A stretch of 9,451 bases of DNA from Lentisphaeria bacterium (lineage in GTDB: Bacteria > Verrucomicrobiota > Lentisphaeria > Oligosphaerales > PUNB01), in contig SLNM01000373.1 of assembly GCA_007133055.1 (NCBI GenBank), positions 1 through 9,451 of the forward strand, read 5' to 3'. The translations under genes and the position numbers were made by a program. Below the pieces are notes generated by a model. That model did not search any database. It worked only from the letters and a program-made list of their open reading frames with translations, and was not told the DNA's origin. Below, piece after piece: positions 6,421 to 9,451 of the stretch (within the stretch, counting starts at the first letter, position 1; the number at the start of each line of letters is the position of its first letter).

Positions 6421-6978
6421 ATGCCTGTATCGCCGAAGCCGCCTGTAGTCAGTCGTTTGCCGCGCCGGCGCCGGGAACACTATTTTCCGCGCCTGCCCAA
6501 GGTCCCACCACCGATCGAGGTCCGGGTCAATCGAAGAGTCAGCTTCAGCGATGCGGACCCCATGGGCATACTCTGGCATGGACGATACGCTCACTGCTTC
6601 GAACAGAGCAACGAAACACTTGGCCGTGCATGCGGTATGAGCTACGAAGACTTCATCCAAGCCAAGCTCCTCGCCCCGATAGTACAGTTCCATGTCGATT
6701 ATTTCTCACCGGTCAGGCTGGGCGAGGAGGTCACGACCACCGCCCGCCTGGTGTGGAACGAGGGAGCGCGTCTGAACATCGAGTACGAAGTCCGACACGC
6801 CCGCGGCAGTCTGGCCGCAACCGGATACACGGTGCAAATGCTGACCACAGTGGAGGGCGAACCGATACTGGTGTCGCCACCCCTGCTTGAAAAATGCCGG
6901 AAACGCTGGCTGGCAGGCGAGTTTCATGACGGCGAGGGCTGGCGTTCACCACCGGAAGGCGCGGGTCAGCAGGCCTGA
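6421..6978 (+). CDS. Acyl-CoA thioesterase, 4HBT/YbgC-FadM-like hotdog protein
   Basis: A 185-residue protein whose core matches the 4-hydroxybenzoyl-CoA thioesterase family, which hydrolyses acyl-CoA or acyl-ACP thioesters. The signature is SFSDADPMGILWHGRYAHCFEQ (starting at residue 41), with D46 as the likely nucleophile or base, H53 and E61 in the usual places. The second half, FHVDYFSPVRLGEEV (90-104), is the typical next strand pair. An N-terminal extension of about 30 residues is basic then proline-rich (PRRRREHYF at 14-22, then PKVPPP); the hotdog core needs only about 130 residues. The upstream stop (6417-6419) is one base away from this ATG. The gene is the last of the plus-strand row, and its final 33 bases overlap the end of ftsA on the other strand. 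The substrate cannot be told. Pairing with a FabZ-like protein points to lipid or polyene acyl chains rather than aromatic thioesters. Confidence 0.85.
   Translation: MPVSPKPPVVSRLPRRRREHYFPRLPKVPPPIEVRVNRRVSFSDADPMGILWHGRYAHCFEQSNETLGRACGMSYEDFIQAKLLAPIVQFHVDYFSPVRLGEEVTTTARLVWNEGARLNIEYEVRHARGSLAATGYTVQMLTTVEGEPILVSPPLLEKCRKRWLAGEFHDGEGWRSPPEGAGQQA
6946..6978. other. Convergent 33-bp overlap of thioesterase and ftsA 3' ends
   Basis: The thioesterase TGA is at 6976-6978 and the ftsA stop (TGA on the minus strand) at 6946-6948, so both coding ends share 33 bases, with the codons of the two strands in register. On the ftsA side the overlap encodes the last ten residues (SGLLTRAFRW), which form the predicted membrane-binding tail. 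On the plus side it encodes the thioesterase tail. I see no stem-loop with a T-run on either strand close by, so the two transcripts probably run into each other. Confidence 0.9.
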
Positions 6979-8202
6979 AAAATTCTTCCAGTCGGCTTTC
7001 AGCATTTCTCGGAAGGATGGTTGATAGGCTTCGATATTGAGGGCGAAGGCGCCGAGTCGGATCAACCCCAACGGCGTGGCCCAGCGTGGTGAGACCGGAT
7101 GACTGTGAAGACTTTCCACCTGGCGCGGCCATCCCAGCGCCACCGGCATGGCCAGTACCTGCTGCGCCAGCCTGTCAACCGCCGGAATCTCGGCGCCGCC
7201 ACCGGTGACCACCGCCCCCATGCCCAGCCGCCTGAGTACATCCTGCCGGCGCAGGTCATCGACGATGACTTCGAACAGTTCGCGCAAACGCAGCTCGACA
7301 ATGGTTTCAATTGTCGAGAACGGAATCTGCCGCATGGATTTGCCAAGCGATTCAATATCGAGCACACGCCGCGAATCCAGGCTCATGATGGCGGAGCCGT
7401 ACTCGGCCAGGCGAAGAAGAATTTTCTGGCACTTGGCATAGGAAAGATCAAGCCCCAGTGAAAGGTCATTGACAATTTGCTGGCATCCCACCGTCACCTG
7501 GCCGGTATGAAAAACTCCCGGCCCATGAAAGCCCGCATATTCGGTCACTCCCGCCCCCAGGTCTATAACCAGTCGGCCACGCTGCATTTCGGAAGGACTG
7601 CATACGGCGTACCCGGAAGCGATCCCGGAAAAGAAAATGCCAGACAGCGGCCGGTTCATCAGGTCGGCCACCAACTGGCTGCTGGTCATCAGATTGTTGA
7701 GCTGACCGTAGACAACATGGATTTCCGCTTCCACCAAGTCGCCGATCAAGCCGCTGGGATTCAGTGCTTCACGAGTGGCATCAACAACATAGCGCCGATC
7801 CCAGTGGTTGATCATCTGCTGGCCGATCGGCAATGGGTAGTTCTTGGCATTCTCATGAGCCGCGACAACGTCGTCGTCGGTAATCCTTCGGTCCTGACGA
7901 TTAACTCTGACGCGCCCGGTGTTGTTCATATTCCTGATGTGAGCGCCGGTAACCGCCAGAAACATGTGATCGACACTGCGCCCGGCCATTGATTCGGCAT
8001 TGGAACAGGCCCGGGCCAAGTGGTCGGCAACCGCTTCCGCCTCGACAATTTCGCCTTTCACCACTTGTCGCAAGGGCAGTGGTTCCTCGGCCAGACCGCA
8101 GACCAGCAGAATGTCATCCTCGGCCAGCTCGGCCATGACAACCTTGACGGTCGCAGTGCCAATTTCGACCCCGGTGAATATTTCTCGTTTTGCTCTGCCC
8201 AT
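6946..8202 (-). CDS. ftsA: Cell division protein FtsA
   Basis: Actin-like ATPase that tethers FtsZ filaments to the membrane and recruits later divisome proteins. The 418-residue length is normal for FtsA. The actin-fold motifs are present: phosphate 1 GVEIGTATVKV (11-21), phosphate 2 VIDLGAGVTEYAG (212-224) and the adenosine motif VVTGGGAEIP (331-340). Between about 83 and 165 lies the 1C (SHI) subdomain that replaces actin's 1B, with VTGAHIRNMNN and NPSGLIGDLVEAE. The C-terminus (about 404-418, DWKNFSGLL then TRAFRW) is a basic and aromatic amphipathic tail like the membrane-targeting helix of E. coli FtsA. The FtsZ C-terminal-peptide pocket is expected in the 2B region. The ribosome binding site upstream is weak. 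FtsA normally sits beside ftsQ and ftsZ; here it follows apt by 36 bases, and neither partner is in the window. Related actin folds such as PilM are less likely, given the SHI subdomain and the tail. Confidence 0.92.
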   Translation of the reverse strand: MGRAKREIFTGVEIGTATVKVVMAELAEDDILLVCGLAEEPLPLRQVVKGEIVEAEAVADHLARACSNAESMAGRSVDHMFLAVTGAHIRNMNNTGRVRVNRQDRRITDDDVVAAHENAKNYPLPIGQQMINHWDRRYVVDATREALNPSGLIGDLVEAEIHVVYGQLNNLMTSSQLVADLMNRPLSGIFFSGIASGYAVCSPSEMQRGRLVIDLGAGVTEYAGFHGPGVFHTGQVTVGCQQIVNDLSLGLDLSYAKCQKILLRLAEYGSAIMSLDSRRVLDIESLGKSMRQIPFSTIETIVELRLRELFEVIVDDLRRQDVLRRLGMGAVVTGGGAEIPAVDRLAQQVLAMPVALGWPRQVESLHSHPVSPRWATPLGLIRLGAFALNIEAYQPSFREMLKADWKNFSGLLTRAFRW

Positions 8203-8238
8203 CTTGTGCCTGAGAACTCACTTTTCCAGCCGTTACAG

Positions 8239-8763
8239 CTATGACACGACAATCAATGACCTTACCAACTGGTCGGACAGCTTCTGACGCGGATTCAGAA
8301 ATGCCAGCTCGATCACAGCCTGAACCCCCACAACCTCGCCGCCGGCCTGTTCGACCAGCTCGATGGCGGCCCGGGCGGTGCCCCCCGTAGCCAGAAGGTC
8401 GTCGACAATCAACACCCGCTGGCCGGCGGCGACCGCGTCAATATGCATCTCCACCGTTCCGGTTCCGTACTCCAAGTCGTATTCCGCCTTGAAACTCGAC
8501 CATGGCAGTTTTCCCTGCTTTCGAACCGGTACGAAGCCAACCCCCATCTGATAAGCCATTACCGAACCGAAAATAAAGCCGCGGGCGTCAATGCCGACAA
8601 TCAAGTCAATGCTTTGGTCATGCCACGGAGCGGATATCAAGTCAACGGTTTCCCTGAACATCTCGGGGTCTTGCAGCAAAGGCGTAATGTCTTTAAACAC
8701 GATTCCCGGCTTGGGAAAGTCGGGGATGTCGCGGATTGCCGCAGTTATGGTTGCCAAACTCAT
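8239..8763 (-). CDS. apt: Adenine phosphoribosyltransferase
   Basis: Purine salvage enzyme that joins adenine to PRPP, giving AMP and pyrophosphate, in the cytoplasm. The 174-residue product is full length for the family. DFPKPGIVFKDITPLL (15-30) is the Apt hallmark at the adenine-binding end. GIDARGFIFG (57-66) and VRKQGKLPW (80-88) follow, and the PRPP-binding loop VLIVDDLLATGGTA (117-130) is intact. IELAFLNPRQKL (151-162) is the typical closing segment. On the minus strand AAGGAG (8776-8771) lies 7 bases before the ATG, a strong start. The gene lies between the DUF721 gene (121-base gap, probably with its own promoter) and ftsA (36-base gap), so apt and ftsA probably share a transcript. 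Confidence 0.97.
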   Translation of the reverse strand: MSLATITAAIRDIPDFPKPGIVFKDITPLLQDPEMFRETVDLISAPWHDQSIDLIVGIDARGFIFGSVMAYQMGVGFVPVRKQGKLPWSSFKAEYDLEYGTGTVEMHIDAVAAGQRVLIVDDLLATGGTARAAIELVEQAGGEVVGVQAVIELAFLNPRQKLSDQLVRSLIVVS

Positions 8764-8884
8764 CGGCCATCTCCTTTTCTGTTTGTTTCTGTCAGTGCTT
8801 GAAGCACAAATTATTATTGTCGAAGGCGCATCCTAATCCGTGCGCGCCGACGTAAGCGTCAACCGGTTCCACTTATAAATTCAT
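8764..8884. promoter_or_regulatory. Gap between the DUF721 gene and apt; possible weak apt promoter and small stem-loops
   Basis: This 121-base gap is the longest non-coding stretch in the window. On the minus strand TTGACG (8862-8857) is a fair -35 match, and TAGGAT lies 21 bases beyond it, too far apart for a good sigma-70 promoter. An AT-rich AATAAT block follows (near 8813-8819). Three small inverted repeats are seen: GACG-TAAG-CGTC (8849-8860), GCGCA/TGCGC (8826-8845) and GTGCT-TGA-AGCAC (8795-8807). None is followed by a T-run on the minus strand. Function is unproven; a promoter for apt-ftsA is the simplest reading. Confidence 0.3.
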
Positions 8885-9388
8885 TCATCCCGGCGCCTGC
8901 CCTGCTCTTCTCCGACCGGCCGGCACTAGGCGCAGAGTGCGCACTTGCTGGTCTGAAAAACCTGCCAGACGTTCGGTCAACTGAGGTTTCATTCTGGTTT
9001 CAAGTTCGTAAAGCCACATGGAATTGCTGACTTCAATCTCGAGACATTGCTGGCGAAGGCCAACCGGCTGGGTCTGGCGGGCAATGTCGGAGCCGACCAG
9101 TTCCGACCATTTCTCGCGAATTTGCTCCAGAACCACCTGGTGTCCGCGGCCGAACTCACGCAGCAGTTGGTCCAACGGATCGGCCAGGGGGCAAGCCGGC
9201 AATTTGCGTGAAAGTATTTCACCGCGGGCCAGGTCCGGACCAAACCAGTCCCGCATCAACTCCTCACGGTGTTGCTCGCGACGACTGGGGCGTCGCCAAA
9301 AATGAGTGCGATTCCGACGGTCCCGATGCGCCAGCCAAAAGGGGTCGGGTTCGGAAGATTTGTTGTTTTCTCTTTTTTCCTTGCCCAT
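8885..9388 (-). CDS. DUF721 / DciA-like protein
   Basis: A 167-residue protein with the DUF721 pattern in its second half (about 72-155): a helix DQLLREFG, then REKWSELVGSDIARQTQP (91-108) with the conserved Trp and the LVG turn, then CLEIEVSNSMWLYELE (115-130) and a helix ending in VRTLRLV. DciA, the best-studied member, loads the replicative helicase DnaB at the origin in most bacteria that lack DnaC. Whether this one does so is inferred from family only. The first 60 or so residues are very basic and rich in Arg and His (HRDRRNRTHFWRRPSRR), probably disordered and DNA-binding, which is in line with DciA-type proteins. ATG at 9388 has AGGGA (9401-9397) 8 bases upstream. A later Met (residue 45) is a possible shorter start, but the ribosome binding site favours the long form. 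The C-terminal Arg-Ala-Gly tail is not conserved in my memory of the family. Confidence 0.8.
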   Translation of the reverse strand: MGKEKRENNKSSEPDPFWLAHRDRRNRTHFWRRPSRREQHREELMRDWFGPDLARGEILSRKLPACPLADPLDQLLREFGRGHQVVLEQIREKWSELVGSDIARQTQPVGLRQQCLEIEVSNSMWLYELETRMKPQLTERLAGFSDQQVRTLRLVPAGRRRAGQAPG

Positions 9389-9409
9389 GTCATGTTTCCC
9401 TGAATCGGT

Positions 9410-9438
9410 AATTTAATTGAAAATTTTTAGGTGCGCAA
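9410..9438 (-). promoter_or_regulatory. Possible sigma-70-type promoter of the DUF721-apt-ftsA row
   Basis: On the minus strand TTGCGC (9438-9433) and TAAATT (9415-9410) are 17 bases apart in an AT-rich stretch just before the DUF721 ribosome binding site. The -35 match is poor (three of six) and the -10 moderate (four of six), but spacing and place are right. The region continues past the window edge. Confidence 0.3.
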
Positions 9439-9451
9439 GTGAGGTTAAACA

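Noticed and set aside
7477..7992. 171-codon open frame on the plus strand opposite ftsA
   Set aside because: It lies fully antisense to a well-supported ftsA, has no domain pattern or ribosome binding site that I can see, and such frames are common in GC-rich DNA.
1..9451. CRISPR arrays, insertion sequences, tRNA or rRNA genes, defence or phage genes
   Set aside because: No regular direct repeats, transposase, integrase, tRNA cloverleaf or rRNA segment was seen; the window is almost fully filled by housekeeping genes.

Overview
This is a compact, GC-rich, protein-coding stretch of a bacterial chromosome. Every gene but one small partial can be placed in a known family. There is no RNA gene, CRISPR array, insertion sequence, integrase or phage gene, and nothing marks it as an accessory island. 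The organism is probably a Gram-negative-type bacterium: it has a GspE/PilB secretion or pilus ATPase with a zinc tetracysteine, and an FtsA with a C-terminal amphipathic tail. The valyl-tRNA synthetase, with a Thr-Leu-Gly-His version of HIGH and a KSLNNSPDPL context at KMSKS, reminds me of Verrucomicrobiota/Kiritimatiellota/Lentisphaerota (PVC) proteins. That placement is from memory and is tentative.

Plus strand, 1-6978: a tightly packed, probably co-transcribed row of genes. In order these are the 3' end of a STAS-domain gene, a GspE/PilB-type ATPase coupled to it by an ATGA overlap, MazG (NTP pyrophosphohydrolase), valS, a stand-alone NifU C-terminal-type Fe-S scaffold, a FabZ-like hotdog protein and a 4HBT-type acyl-CoA thioesterase. 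Gaps are 0-38 bases and most starts have a recognisable Shine-Dalgarno.

Minus strand, 9388-6946: a DUF721/DciA-like protein, then adenine phosphoribosyltransferase (apt), then ftsA. The two gene rows converge, and the thioesterase and ftsA share their last 33 bases, so no terminator lies between the two stop codons.

Most of the window is housekeeping: translation fidelity, nucleotide clean-up and salvage, Fe-S assembly, cell division and replication loading. I do not see a clear new multi-gene system. The best candidates for something new are four. (1) The ATPase has a roughly 145-residue N-terminal helical module that looks like a rubrerythrin-type bundle stripped of its metal ligands, and it is translated directly after a STAS protein. 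(2) The FabZ-like protein has Met where the catalytic acid should be, and it is paired with a thioesterase. (3) A 27-bp near-perfect palindrome lies inside that FabZ-like gene. (4) ftsA sits away from any ftsQ or ftsZ and overlaps its convergent neighbour.
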